Source: a virus
Virus record (IMG/VR): IMGVR_UViG_3300042197_004232
Coordinates: 1-54,784 of that record
Length of the DNA: 54,784 bases
Direction: 5' to 3' (one strand)
Positions 33,776 to 42,639 of this stretch are shown here, piece after piece. Position 1 is the first letter of the stretch, and the number at the start of each line of letters is the position of its first letter. The notes beneath the pieces are model-generated. The model saw nothing but the letters and a program-made list of their open reading frames with translations. It was not told where the DNA came from and made no database searches. Made by a program: the position numbers and the translations under genes.

Positions 33776-33803
33776 TGGACTTTTCTCCGCGGCGTGCTAC
33801 ACT
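33776..33803 (+). promoter_or_regulatory. Likely promoter upstream of gene at 33862
   Basis: TGGACT (33776-33781) and TACACT (33798-33803) are spaced by 16 bases, each matching four of six consensus bases. They lie in the 90-base gap after the polymerase gene, about 60 bases before the next start. Confidence 0.45.
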
Positions 33804-33861
33804 GCGGTCAGATGAGTCGAGCAACAGGGTTCGACAATTACACAACTAGAAAGGGTTTGCC

Positions 33862-35247
33862 ATGCCACGCTATGCGTCGCAAAATTTGGCGGCACTCGAT
33901 CCTGAGTACCGCAAGGCCAATAACATCTCTCTCAGCGGCAACAACAACAAGTCCAGCCGCTACAGTTACGGGAAGCAAAACAACGTTTTCATCGCCTCTG
34001 GGCGTGAACTGACTGAAAACGGCCTGTGCTTCCGCCTCTTGCCCATGTACGAGGGCGAAGGCGATAAAAAGGAGTTCGCGCAATTCCGGCAGGGACGTGA
34101 AGACGTTGCCGCCGGTGACTGGTGCCGACTGGTGACTTGCGCGCACTGGGTCGGCAATCCGGGTGTGTGCTACATCGTTCACGACGGGAACCCGGCGCTG
34201 AACCTGTACGAAAGCCCGCTCCACGTGCTTCGAAAGGCGGCGTGGGACAACAAGGAAACGCCCGGTATCGGCCGGCTGTTCTCTGAGTTGCTCTTGAACC
34301 AGTTCACGCGTGACTCGCATATCGGCACGCTGCGCAAGCCGGAGGAGACACTGTTTATCTCGGCAAGCGCGGTGTACGTGAAGGACAACCAGATTACGCT
34401 CGGCGCCTTTGACGACAATCGGTCGAAGGAAGAGCGTGATCGTGGCGCTCGGATTATCGGGCTCAAGAAGAGTGCGGCACAGGCGCTGCTGTCGGCGCTC
34501 CGTGTCCGCGACGAGAACGGCGAGTTCTTGGTTGACGATATGTTGTCATTTGGTCCGGCCAAACTGGTCACGTTCCTCCCGAACGGTTACCAGAGCGGCG
34601 GCCAGAAGTTAATGGGCGTTGGTGTCGACGGTCCTGAGGCGTTCCATTGCCCCAAGTACGTGCGGAGCAGCAACAAGGGTGCGCAGTTTGTCGTGGGGTA
34701 TCCGCAGTCGCGGACCGACGTCACGCACTTTGCTATCGTGCACGACACGTACATGGACCAGCAGGTGACGCTGGAGCCGTACGCCGACCGCATCGTCGCC
34801 GAGACGCAGACGTTCGACGACTACCTGTGGGTGCCCACGTACGAAGAGCAGGCCGAGATGCTTGCCAACGCGTTCCCGCGCGAAGCGCTGGAGTTTGCGT
34901 GGCAGGAGTTCCCGGAATACATGCGTACGATTCCGAAGGGCACGACGACGTCGGCCGGCTCGGTGCGCGTCGAGGAAATGCCGGAAGAGTCGCCGGCAAT
35001 CCGTCGGCCGCCTGTCGCGCAGTCTCGCCCGATCGTGAAGCCCCCGAAGGCTGCTGACCCCGTCGGCGCTCCGTGGGGCGACGCGCCGACCGGCGAGATT
35101 TCCGAAGAGGAAGCCGCCGGCGTCGCCGATATGTTTGCCAGTGCGGAACCGGCTCGCCCGGCTTCGGCTGCCGTTTCTGGGGACACGCTGAACCCCGCTG
35201 AAATTCTTGAGCGAGCCAAGGCAAAACTGGCCGCCAAGAAGAAGTGA
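33862..35247 (+). CDS. Unknown, candidate ssDNA-binding protein
   Basis: A 461-residue protein behind its own likely promoter and a terminator-like hairpin, AAAGGG upstream of ATG. The body is beta-rich and polar (YSYGKQNNVFIASGREL, GDWCRLVTCAHWVGNPGVCYIVHDG). Residues 370-460 are a Pro/Glu/Ala-rich linker ending in a basic helix (ERAKAKLAAKKK). The position between polymerase and RecA and the separate, probably strong expression fit the missing single-strand binding protein, but no OB-fold signature can be read, so this is inference only. Confidence 0.65.
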   Translation: MPRYASQNLAALDPEYRKANNISLSGNNNKSSRYSYGKQNNVFIASGRELTENGLCFRLLPMYEGEGDKKEFAQFRQGREDVAAGDWCRLVTCAHWVGNPGVCYIVHDGNPALNLYESPLHVLRKAAWDNKETPGIGRLFSELLLNQFTRDSHIGTLRKPEETLFISASAVYVKDNQITLGAFDDNRSKEERDRGARIIGLKKSAAQALLSALRVRDENGEFLVDDMLSFGPAKLVTFLPNGYQSGGQKLMGVGVDGPEAFHCPKYVRSSNKGAQFVVGYPQSRTDVTHFAIVHDTYMDQQVTLEPYADRIVAETQTFDDYLWVPTYEEQAEMLANAFPREALEFAWQEFPEYMRTIPKGTTTSAGSVRVEEMPEESPAIRRPPVAQSRPIVKPPKAADPVGAPWGDAPTGEISEEEAAGVADMFASAEPARPASAAVSGDTLNPAEILERAKAKLAAKKK

Positions 35248-35254
35248 CTTTTCG

Positions 35255-35304
35255 GCGCCTCAGCGCCGCGGGCTGCGCGCGCTTTTGCCCCGGCGTTGAG
35301 GCGC
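35255..35304 (+). terminator. Long hairpin, possible terminator
   Basis: GCGCCTCAGCGCC (35255-35267) pairs with GGCGTTGAGGCGC (35292-35304): 13 pairs including one G-T, with a 24-base loop. It is followed by TAATTATTT rather than a clean T-run, so termination may be partial. It separates the gene at 33862 from recA. Confidence 0.5.
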
Positions 35305-35350
35305 TAATTATTTACACGCGGATAAATACCGCGGCAACATAGAGGAAATT

Positions 35351-36724
35351 ATGGGTCGCAAACGAAAAGACGAACAATCGGTCGACGTGTTCTCCGCCAA
35401 CGGCGAGCACCCAGTTATTACGGAGGTCCTCAAGGCGACCGCAGAGGACCAAGACCCGCTTATCGGGCTCCCACTGCCGACGCTGGCCGCCCGGTACCTC
35501 CTGCAGGCCAACATCTTTCCGCTGTCGCGTTTTACGCAACTGCGGGGTGAGTTCAGCGCCGGCAAGTCGGCCATGCTGCTGGAGATTATGCGGTGGTTTC
35601 ACGTGTACGGCGGCGGCGGCATTCTTATTGACACCGAGAACAAGGGGTCGGAGACGATGCTCCGCGGCATGTTCGGGCACAATCCGCAATATGTCGCCCG
35701 CACCAAGGTCACGACGGCCGCCAGCGTCGAAGAATGGCAGGGCAAGTACATGGGGTACTGCAAGGCTATTCACGCGCAGATCGACGCCGCCAACGCCCCT
35801 GAGCGGGTGATCCCGATCTGCATCGGCGTTGACTCTATCTCGGCGGTCGAGGTCGACCGGCGCGTTGAGAAGGTGGCGGAAGAGGGTCACGCCGCGGCCG
35901 GCCACCCCTACTTGGCCCGCAATCTGTCTGACTTTATGCGGACGGCGTTGGTGCCCACGTTGCGGCATTACCCCATCGCGCTGGTGGCCACCAACCACCT
36001 CAAGGAAGAGATTAATTCGATGGGCTTCGGCCCGCCCAAGAAGTACGCCCCGGGCGGAGCGTCACTGGACTACTATCCGACGCTAATCATCGACATGCAG
36101 AAGGCGTCTCGCAGCAACATGACTGCGGGTCGGGCAGAGGGCCAGTCGGTGCGGCTGATTGCGACCAAGAACAATCTTGGGGCTCCGGGCCGCCGGTTGG
36201 TCGTAAACCTCATGTGGTACAACGAAATCGTCTCCAGCAAGGATGCAGAAGGAAATGACTCGTATCGAAATCAACAGCACCATTATTGGGATTGGCACAC
36301 GGCTACGATCCGGCTGCTTATGGATTTACAAGCGGCTGACAAAAAGCCACAGCCCGGCGTTGATCCCAAGTTGCCGGCGCTCGTCAAGCAGGTGTGCGAT
36401 CTTGAGTACAAGCACGGCACCAAGAACGCCGAAGTCCCGCTCGTTTACTCTACGGCTCTCGGCATCTCGAAGCAGAGCGCGCTCTCCGAAGTGGAGGCGT
36501 CCATAGCGCTGGAAGAGAACAAAAAGGTACTGGGTGTGCTGCACGGGTTGCTCGGCGTCAACGAGTACACCGTCTGCAATCCGGCCAAGAAATTCCGGGA
36601 GCAGGTCATGGAGCAGTTGAAGTCGCAGCAGATGACCGACGTGCCCGAACTCATGGCCGCAACCAGCAAGTCTGGCAGTTCGTTGCTGCCCGAAGACTTT
36701 GACCCGCTTGGACAGGTTGATTGA
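35351..36724 (+). CDS. RecA-like recombinase
   Basis: A 457-residue RecA/UvsX-type ATPase with GAGGA upstream. Walker A is GEFSAGKS (66-73), the catalytic Glu96 lies in ILIDTENKG, Walker B is ICIGVDSIS (Asp161), and LVATNHLKEE (Asn215) matches motif 4, followed by the DNA-binding L2 region. It would form filaments on ssDNA for strand exchange and recombination-dependent replication. The 150-residue C-terminal region is longer than in bacterial RecA. Confidence 0.9.
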   Translation: MGRKRKDEQSVDVFSANGEHPVITEVLKATAEDQDPLIGLPLPTLAARYLLQANIFPLSRFTQLRGEFSAGKSAMLLEIMRWFHVYGGGGILIDTENKGSETMLRGMFGHNPQYVARTKVTTAASVEEWQGKYMGYCKAIHAQIDAANAPERVIPICIGVDSISAVEVDRRVEKVAEEGHAAAGHPYLARNLSDFMRTALVPTLRHYPIALVATNHLKEEINSMGFGPPKKYAPGGASLDYYPTLIIDMQKASRSNMTAGRAEGQSVRLIATKNNLGAPGRRLVVNLMWYNEIVSSKDAEGNDSYRNQQHHYWDWHTATIRLLMDLQAADKKPQPGVDPKLPALVKQVCDLEYKHGTKNAEVPLVYSTALGISKQSALSEVEASIALEENKKVLGVLHGLLGVNEYTVCNPAKKFREQVMEQLKSQQMTDVPELMAATSKSGSSLLPEDFDPLGQVD

Positions 36725-36726
36725 GC

Positions 36727-37035
36727 ATGGACGAACCGTTTGGCGGTTACAAATTAAACGACGACGATATCGTGCTGCACGGCTGCCGACTGATTTGCAC
36801 GTGTTCGGCCTGTCCAGAGCAATATGACGTTTTTGACGAGAAAACCGGCCGGCAGATTGCGTACCTGCGGCTGCGGCACGGTTGGTTCCGGGCCGACGTT
36901 CCGGAGTGCGGCGGCGAAACCGTGTACGAATCCAACCCCCGCGGTGACGGCGTGTTCGATGACGACGAGCGCATGTCCGAATTGGGGGCGGCTATTGCAG
37001 CCGTGCGCGCGCATATGGCGGAGGGCGCCAGATGA
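36727..37035 (+). CDS. Conserved planctomycete-type protein
   Basis: A 102-residue protein, ATG two bases after recA. CTCSACPEQYDVFDEKTG, YLRLRHGWFRADVPECGGETVYE and the acidic DGVFDDDER match a small family I recall from planctomycete genomes. The Cys pair and later Cys could hold a metal. The function is unknown. ATGA overlap with the next gene. Confidence 0.7.
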   Translation: MDEPFGGYKLNDDDIVLHGCRLICTCSACPEQYDVFDEKTGRQIAYLRLRHGWFRADVPECGGETVYESNPRGDGVFDDDERMSELGAAIAAVRAHMAEGAR

Positions 37036-37628
37036 CCGACAGCCGAGATCAGTTTTTCGGCGATTTGTTCAACGAAGGGGCGGAACAAACGCACCACTTT
37101 TACCGGCAGTTGTCGTTTGAGCACCGGGCTGTGAAGCGCGTCTTAAACGAGTGTGGCGTCAAGGTGCGCAGCATGGGCCGGTTGGTCAACCTTTGCCGCG
37201 ACGCCACGGGCAATCCTGAATTCAGTTTCTCGTGGTTTAATGGGTATTTTCCTGCGTTCCCGGCGCAACTGGGCGGTAAGAAAATTACGTACGTGGGGAA
37301 ACGCACGAACGAGCAAACGGGGCAGAAAGAAAACGCGTACCTCTATCAACTGACGATCTTGGACGTGTTTCGAGAAAAGTACAACAAGTTATTGACAACA
37401 TTGTCGCGAGCCATGCACCGGGCGGGCGTGGATACACAGCGGCCGTTTGTGTTTCTTTTTCCTGTTGTCAGAACGATGTTTTGCGCGCATAATCTGGATG
37501 TCGTCGGCACCGCCACTGCCGATAAGCCGCGGGCGCAGATGCTTTTTGAATACGAGAAGACGCGATTAGTGATTGAACGCTCGGCGTCACTTTTTGAAGC
37601 AATAGGGCCCGAGTGGTACGACGAGTGA
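37032..37628 (+). CDS. Unknown protein
   Basis: A 198-residue protein in ATGA overlap. It is basic in the middle (VGKRTNEQTGQKENAYLYQLTILDVFREKYNKLL) with aromatic-rich segments (FSFSWFNGYFPAFPAQLGG). It could be nucleic-acid binding, but no motif is recognised. Confidence 0.6.
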   Translation: MTDSRDQFFGDLFNEGAEQTHHFYRQLSFEHRAVKRVLNECGVKVRSMGRLVNLCRDATGNPEFSFSWFNGYFPAFPAQLGGKKITYVGKRTNEQTGQKENAYLYQLTILDVFREKYNKLLTTLSRAMHRAGVDTQRPFVFLFPVVRTMFCAHNLDVVGTATADKPRAQMLFEYEKTRLVIERSASLFEAIGPEWYDE

Positions 37629-37646
37629 CATTGCGGAGCCGCGGCT

Positions 37647-38786
37647 GTGTTCCCGTCTATGCGTCAAAAATCGCGCGGCGTATTTGCCCCAGTGGCGGCA
37701 CTGGCGTTTAACGCCAAGCAGCGCGACGCGTGCCGCGACTTTTTGGCGCACCGCAGCGAAGACACGGAAGCGCTTCCTATTGTGGACGAAGCGCAACTGC
37801 TGATGGCGGCTGACGGGCGTCTTGTCGAGTCTGGGTACAGGTTTAACGCTGTTGGGTTTTCCGCGCTGGCGACAGCATTAAGCCCGGGGTTAAACAGTGT
37901 GTTTAACGATCTCAGCGGAGAGTCGCGGCGTACCCCGGCGACGAAAGACACCACGGCTGCTGCCGCCGGCGTCTACAACACGGTGCTGAAAGCAAAATTT
38001 GAGTCGTTACGGGAGCGTACGCTCCTGCTCAATCACCGCGAGAAGTCGATTGAAGGCTTTCTTGGGCTTGAGCACCGGATGATGGACAACGTCGTGTTCT
38101 TTGATCTGGTGGCAGAGGAGATCGCCAGCCGACAGGACACGGCGGAATTCCACCGTGCCGAATTGATTGGCCGCGAGTTACGGCTGTATTACTTGGATAC
38201 ACGAACGAAGCGAAGCACCGTACACACAGACCCGTCGCACACGTTTGCGGCTGGCTGGTATTTCTCAAACCGCGAAGACACCGGCGTTGCCATGCGGGCG
38301 ACAACATGCCTTTTCACGAAATTCGGGGCGGCTACAGAACCGCGGTCGCCAGAGACAAGCGTGCGGCACACCGGCGCCGACCTGTCGGGCCGGGCTGGTG
38401 TTTTGATAGCAAAATGCGTAGGCCGCACGCTGAACATGGACGACGTCACCACGGCCGTCCGGCGGTTGGCTGGTATTTCTCTCGGGTTTTCGTCGTCTAA
38501 AAAGGCTGTCGAAGCCTCGACAAAAAAATTGGTTGAGTATCTCGTACGGTTCAAAGTCAACCGCGAAGAGGCAAAACACATCTGCAAGAATGCTGCAATT
38601 GTCGGCTCCGATCTCGTGCCGCGCAGTTTAATCGACGCCTACGACCCGAAAATTCTGGAGGCGCGGTCGCTGTACGATCTGTTCTGTTCAACACTCCGCC
38701 ACGCCAAAAATCAGTATCATGTCACGAGAGATTTGCTGCAGGGCGCGGCAATGCAGATGCTCAATATTGAAGGGATGCAAAAATGA
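37647..38786 (+). CDS. Unknown protein, possibly DUF932-like
   Basis: A 379-residue protein from GTG 37647 with GGAG upstream (ATG 37659 is an alternative). The middle, with HTFAAGWYFSNREDTGVAMRATTCLFTKFG, recalls the DUF932 / phage-plasmid-like protein pattern, where a GxxxxNSEVG segment is followed by a Cys and a Gly-rich turn. The match is partial. The C-terminal third is helical and basic. The function is unknown. Confidence 0.6.
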   Translation: MFPSMRQKSRGVFAPVAALAFNAKQRDACRDFLAHRSEDTEALPIVDEAQLLMAADGRLVESGYRFNAVGFSALATALSPGLNSVFNDLSGESRRTPATKDTTAAAAGVYNTVLKAKFESLRERTLLLNHREKSIEGFLGLEHRMMDNVVFFDLVAEEIASRQDTAEFHRAELIGRELRLYYLDTRTKRSTVHTDPSHTFAAGWYFSNREDTGVAMRATTCLFTKFGAATEPRSPETSVRHTGADLSGRAGVLIAKCVGRTLNMDDVTTAVRRLAGISLGFSSSKKAVEASTKKLVEYLVRFKVNREEAKHICKNAAIVGSDLVPRSLIDAYDPKILEARSLYDLFCSTLRHAKNQYHVTRDLLQGAAMQMLNIEGMQK

Positions 38787-38893
38787 AAGCCTTAAACGCT
38801 TTTATGTTCTTTGTGATGGTTATGGGTCTTGTGCTCTCAACTGTTTTTGTATGGATTTCACTCTACTGGCGGGCCGTACCCGTCGTACCTTAA
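38783..38893 (+). CDS. Small single-pass membrane protein
   Basis: A 36-residue peptide starting in an ATGA overlap. Residues 6-29 (AFMFFVMVMGLVLSTVFVWISLYW) are one hydrophobic membrane helix with a Lys before it and Arg after. It could be a membrane-anchored phage regulator or an inhibitor peptide. A holin is unlikely this far from lysis genes. No family is known to me. Confidence 0.55.
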   Translation: MKALNAFMFFVMVMGLVLSTVFVWISLYWRAVPVVP

Positions 38894-38902
38894 GGAGGAT
38901 TT

Positions 38903-39808
38903 ATGGCTCGCAAAAATTCAGCGACGGCTATCTTAGCCCAGCATTTTGACACGGATGCCGCAGCGGGTCAGCCAGAAACACGTCTGGCCGAGCACGCGAT
39001 GACCGACGAAATGCGCGATGTCGTGTCGGAGATTGACCAGATTTTCGGCGACGTGCAGGTTGCTAGTTTGACGGCGTTCTGGCGGGTTGGAAAGTTGATT
39101 ACGGACGTGAAGAACGCGCCCGAGCGGTATCTGACGCCGGAGCAGCAGGCTGCTCACGTTGACGGCGCATCGCTCATCATCGCGATTTTTGCGCCTGTGT
39201 ACACTGCCGACCAGTTGCGTAGCGCCGTTATGTTTTACGACCGGTACTCCAGCGAGGCCGACATTACCCGGCTGTTGTCGCTCCGAAACCCTGAGCGGCC
39301 GCGCTGGCGACTGACCGTGTCGCACGTACAGTTGTTGTCGCAGGTCGAGGACGAGGATAAGCGGCAGACGCTGGAAGAGCGGTGCGCCGAAGAGGCGATT
39401 ACTGCGCGGAACTTGTCATTAGAACTGCAGGAGATGCGCGGCAAGCAAAAGAATAGCGGCCGGACGCATCAGGCGCCCAAGGGGCTCAAGCAGCAGTTGA
39501 TGGACCTGTTGCAGCATCAGCGCCGGTTTATTGGTCGCTCAGAAAAACTTTGGCTGAACGAAAAAGAAGACAACATTTACGACGACATCGCAAATGCCGC
39601 CCCGGTCAGGATTGACACCACGGTGCGCAGTTATTTCGCCGAAATTCGCGAGAACTTCGACCGCATGTCCGACATGGTCGCCGATCATGTGGCGATGTGT
39701 CGGAAGATCGGCGAAGAAGTCATTGATCGCGACGACGAAGACGCCGAAGAGATTGACGACGAAACGGCCGGCACACGCAACAAGAAACAGTCTGATATCA
39801 CCCGCTGA
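38903..39808 (+). CDS. DUF1016_N-like (YhcG head) protein
   Basis: A 301-residue protein with AAGGAGG upstream. Residues 55-175 follow the pattern of the DUF1016 N-terminal winged helix: FWRVGKLITD, DQLRSAVMFYDRY, RWRLTVSHVQLLSQVEDEDKRQ and EEAITARNLSLELQEM (compare WxIGxxI, LRxMRxFY, LSWSHYxxLL, EGWSVRELxxxI). The PDDEXK nuclease half of YhcG is absent; instead there is a helical acidic C-terminus. It may bind DNA or partition/regulate, but this is inferred from fold similarity. Confidence 0.65.
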   Translation: MARKNSATAILAQHFDTDAAAGQPETRLAEHAMTDEMRDVVSEIDQIFGDVQVASLTAFWRVGKLITDVKNAPERYLTPEQQAAHVDGASLIIAIFAPVYTADQLRSAVMFYDRYSSEADITRLLSLRNPERPRWRLTVSHVQLLSQVEDEDKRQTLEERCAEEAITARNLSLELQEMRGKQKNSGRTHQAPKGLKQQLMDLLQHQRRFIGRSEKLWLNEKEDNIYDDIANAAPVRIDTTVRSYFAEIRENFDRMSDMVADHVAMCRKIGEEVIDRDDEDAEEIDDETAGTRNKKQSDITR

Positions 39809-39816
39809 GGTACACC

Positions 39817-40365
39817 ATGTTTTCTGTCCGAAATATTCCGATTGTCATCGAGCCGGGAGTTGGGGCTATTGAAGCCGAATTCTCGGTCGCTGAAGCCAAG
39901 CATAAGCCGCGCGTGTTTCCTGTGCAGTTGTTTCGCGTACAACTAAACGAACACGAAGCGGAGAAGTTGCCGTTCATTCCTTCGGTCAAGCGTCCGCATG
40001 TTTTTGCGCTGACGCACGATCCTGAGGAGTCGGCGGCGTTAATCGTGTATGATTCCGCCGGCCGGTTGTGTGTCGTCTATACGCGAGACGACACGGGTAA
40101 GGCGTGGGAAAAGCGCGAAGTGGCTGCGGAGCACGCTGGCAAGACGATTGCGCAGTTTTCGGTTCGGTTTTCGTTTTCATCCGCCAAGACGCGCGATAAG
40201 TTCATGGAACTGGTCGACAATGTTTTGGCGCAAATGCATAACGACCAGAAACCAAACCACAACGACGTAATGGCGGCGTTTGCGCTCTTGTCCCGTTCGC
40301 GCGTGTCACCGGTGCTGCTGCCGATCGCAGTGGCCAAGAGCAGTTTAAAGAGCGTGAGACTGTAA
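39817..40365 (+). CDS. Unknown protein
   Basis: A 182-residue protein with GAGG upstream. The first 120 residues are beta-rich (IPIVIEPGVGAIEAEFSV, ALIVYDSAGRLCVVYTRDD) and the rest helical (KTRDKFMELVDNVLAQM). The family is not recognised. Confidence 0.6.
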   Translation: MFSVRNIPIVIEPGVGAIEAEFSVAEAKHKPRVFPVQLFRVQLNEHEAEKLPFIPSVKRPHVFALTHDPEESAALIVYDSAGRLCVVYTRDDTGKAWEKREVAAEHAGKTIAQFSVRFSFSSAKTRDKFMELVDNVLAQMHNDQKPNHNDVMAAFALLSRSRVSPVLLPIAVAKSSLKSVRL

Positions 40366-40829
40366 TGAAAAAGACAGTGGCTGAAAAGTGGGTAAACGCC
40401 CTGCGGTCCAAGAAATACAAGCAGGGCCGCAACGCACTAAAGATGAAAAACAACAAGACTGGCACCGTGCGGCACTGCTGTCTCGGCGTTCTGTGCGAGT
40501 TGTATCAGCAGGATCGTCGGGCTAATCACGCCAAACCGCTTGCGACAAAAACGGCGTTGTCGAAATATGTTGACGTTGAGTTGCCCAAAAACCGCACGAT
40601 TTACATGTTCGGTGAGTCGCCCGCGGACAAAGACCCTGCCTGCCCGTTGCAGTTGCCGAAAGCCGTCGCGCGTTGGGCCGGTATGGGTCGCGAGTGTTAT
40701 AGCGGCGAACTGAGCGAAATTGTTTATTTTGACGGCGAGCCTCTTCGCGATTTGGCCGGCTTGAACGACGCCGGCTGTTCGTTTGAGGAAATTGCCAACA
40801 TAATCGAGGATCGAGTTAAAGAACTGTAG
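40365..40829 (+). CDS. Conserved phage protein of unknown function
   Basis: A 154-residue protein in TAATG overlap. EKWVNALRSKKYKQGRNALK, HCCLGVLCELY and LAGLNDAGCSFEEIANIIED match a family very common in phages and plasmids (KWxxALRSGKYxQ...YCCLGVLC...LNDxGxSFxEIAxxIE). Its role is unknown to me. Confidence 0.8.
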   Translation: MKKTVAEKWVNALRSKKYKQGRNALKMKNNKTGTVRHCCLGVLCELYQQDRRANHAKPLATKTALSKYVDVELPKNRTIYMFGESPADKDPACPLQLPKAVARWAGMGRECYSGELSEIVYFDGEPLRDLAGLNDAGCSFEEIANIIEDRVKEL

Positions 40830-40850
40830 TCCGACGAGAACGGAGTCGCC

Positions 40851-41549
40851 ATGGCGGACGGAGCCGCTGAAGCCTGTATCTGCGTTTTGTTTTACGGCGC
40901 AGACGACAAGTACTTCAAACTTGCGCAGCGGGTTTTGAACGAACCAATGCGTTGTCTAGCCGGCCGGAATATTGAATTCCGCTTCGGCTGCAACGCGGTT
41001 GGCCCGGCGACGCACGACTTTCTTCAGCAGCAGATTGCCGACTATTTTCATGACGCGCTTGTGGTAAACAAGCCCGAGAACATCATGAAGTACCCGATTA
41101 TGCGGCATATGTTTCATGACACGCCGATTACCGCTCCGGTTACCATTTGGTTTGACCACGATTCGTGCATTGCGCCCGATGCCGACGCAAATCGGTGGTT
41201 AAATCGTGTGCTGACGCAATTAGGCGGCTGCGACATGCTTGGGTCGATTTATCGTTCGAAACTATCCGAAGCGCAAATTCATTGGATGATTGAGCAGCCG
41301 TGGTTTACCAGCAAACCCGCTGGATCGTACGTGTCGCACGCGCTGGGTGGGTGGTGGGCGATCCGGACGAGTGTACTGTACGAATTTAACTGGCCAGACC
41401 ACACGTTGCGACAAAAAGACGGCGACGTCATTATCGGCGAACTGTGCCGGCAGCAGGGGCTATCCGTCTGCCACTTCCGAGACGACGTCAAAATTAACGT
41501 CAACGACGCCGGCGTCGAGGCGGCTGCGGCGCGGACAATTACGGCGTAA
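40851..41549 (+). CDS. GT-A type glycosyltransferase
   Basis: A 232-residue protein with ACGGAG upstream. It starts with a strand ICVLFYGADDKYFKLAQRVL, has KYPIMRHMFHD and a DxD motif WFDHDSC (Asp102, Asp104) for metal and sugar-nucleotide binding, and ALGGWWAIRTSVLY later. This is the layout of family 2-like transferases in phages. It would add a sugar to a virion protein, host surface or DNA; the acceptor is unknown. Confidence 0.8.
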   Translation: MADGAAEACICVLFYGADDKYFKLAQRVLNEPMRCLAGRNIEFRFGCNAVGPATHDFLQQQIADYFHDALVVNKPENIMKYPIMRHMFHDTPITAPVTIWFDHDSCIAPDADANRWLNRVLTQLGGCDMLGSIYRSKLSEAQIHWMIEQPWFTSKPAGSYVSHALGGWWAIRTSVLYEFNWPDHTLRQKDGDVIIGELCRQQGLSVCHFRDDVKINVNDAGVEAAAARTITA

Positions 41550-41553
41550 ACGT

Positions 41554-41958
41554 ATGGACATTCAAATCTCCCGTTTAGACATGAAAAAGACGGCAGAACG
41601 GTGGCCGCGCGACCTCCCGTTTGCGCCAGCCCTGTTAGTTAAACAACCAACGGTGGCGCCGAGCCCGTGGATCGTAATCGACGCCCCGATCGTGGCTGGG
41701 CAGGCGCTTAGTACGGCATTCGCGCACAGCGATCAGTACGTGCGCGTGCCGTTGTTTCCGTACCAATTGAGCCCGCAGGCAGACGTGGCGTTCGCGCAGG
41801 TGATCGAATTAGCTATGGCGTGTGTCGGGCAGTTTATCCGCCCGGTAAAGAAACTGCACATCGTGACCGGGAGTCCGGTTGACCTCTTTTACGACGACGA
41901 TATAACTACGGCGACGGGCCTGCGGTATTGGTTTGGGTTGGCATTTGTACTGGAATAA
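41554..41958 (+). CDS. Unknown protein
   Basis: A 134-residue protein, four bases after the glycosyltransferase. It is alpha/beta with SPWIVIDAPIVAGQALSTAF and VDLFYDDDITTATGL. No motif is recognised. A tie to the glycosyltransferase is possible from the spacing only. Confidence 0.6.
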   Translation: MDIQISRLDMKKTAERWPRDLPFAPALLVKQPTVAPSPWIVIDAPIVAGQALSTAFAHSDQYVRVPLFPYQLSPQADVAFAQVIELAMACVGQFIRPVKKLHIVTGSPVDLFYDDDITTATGLRYWFGLAFVLE

Positions 41959-41967
41959 GGAACTATC

Positions 41968-42639
41968 ATGGCAAGTCAGGTAAAAATCGTGGACGCGCTT
42001 AAAACAGAACCGCTCGGACCTACGGGCGTGCAGGTCCCTGTTAAATTTGACACGACAAGCATCAATCAGGCGTTGCAAAAAATGGTGGAACAGGCCACGA
42101 AGACCGCCGCGGCTTCGTACGCTCAGTCGCCTACACCACCCCAGTCGACAACGACAAATCGGATTAACCCGTCGGTGTACATGCGCGACATCGTGACGGA
42201 AATGGAAAAATTGTATGCGCGGTTTGACCGGCTGAAGAAATTAGCGACAGAATTTCACGGGTTGCAAGTCGATACGCCGGTGCCAGATCACGTCAAAATT
42301 CACAGCGTAACGCTCAAGTTTTCGGTCACAAAAAACGGTGAAACGGAAGAGTGCGAAGCGGAAATCCACAATGTGCCGCTCGTGGGCGATTTGTCAAACT
42401 TGATTACGACCGAGTTTGGTTTTTTGATTTCGGCTTTGAAAGACTATTCAGCGCAAATGGTCGACATCTCGACAAAGACAAATGAACGTTGCGGTACGGC
42501 GTTGCAGGACTGGGAGAAACAACACAACCGGCGCATTTTGTCTTCAGGGGAAGCGGCCGTGACAACCGACGCCGCCGCTGACGCCGCCGGCGTCGAATCA
42601 TCCGCGGCTACCACGCCGGTAACGCTGGGGAACGCATGA
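41968..42639 (+). CDS. Unknown protein
   Basis: A 223-residue protein with AAGGA upstream. A Pro/Thr/Ser/Gln linker (QSPTPPQSTTTN, about 52-64) is followed by a helix, a beta segment (VKIHSVTLKFSVTKNGETEECE) and a low-complexity Ala/Asp end (TDAAADAAGVESSAATT). The function is unknown. Confidence 0.6.
   Translation: MASQVKIVDALKTEPLGPTGVQVPVKFDTTSINQALQKMVEQATKTAAASYAQSPTPPQSTTTNRINPSVYMRDIVTEMEKLYARFDRLKKLATEFHGLQVDTPVPDHVKIHSVTLKFSVTKNGETEECEAEIHNVPLVGDLSNLITTEFGFLISALKDYSAQMVDISTKTNERCGTALQDWEKQHNRRILSSGEAAVTTDAAADAAGVESSAATTPVTLGNA

Noticed and set aside
35296-35328. Promoter TTGAGG ... TAAATA before recA
   Set aside because: The spacing of 21 bases is too long, and the first box lies inside the terminator-like stem.
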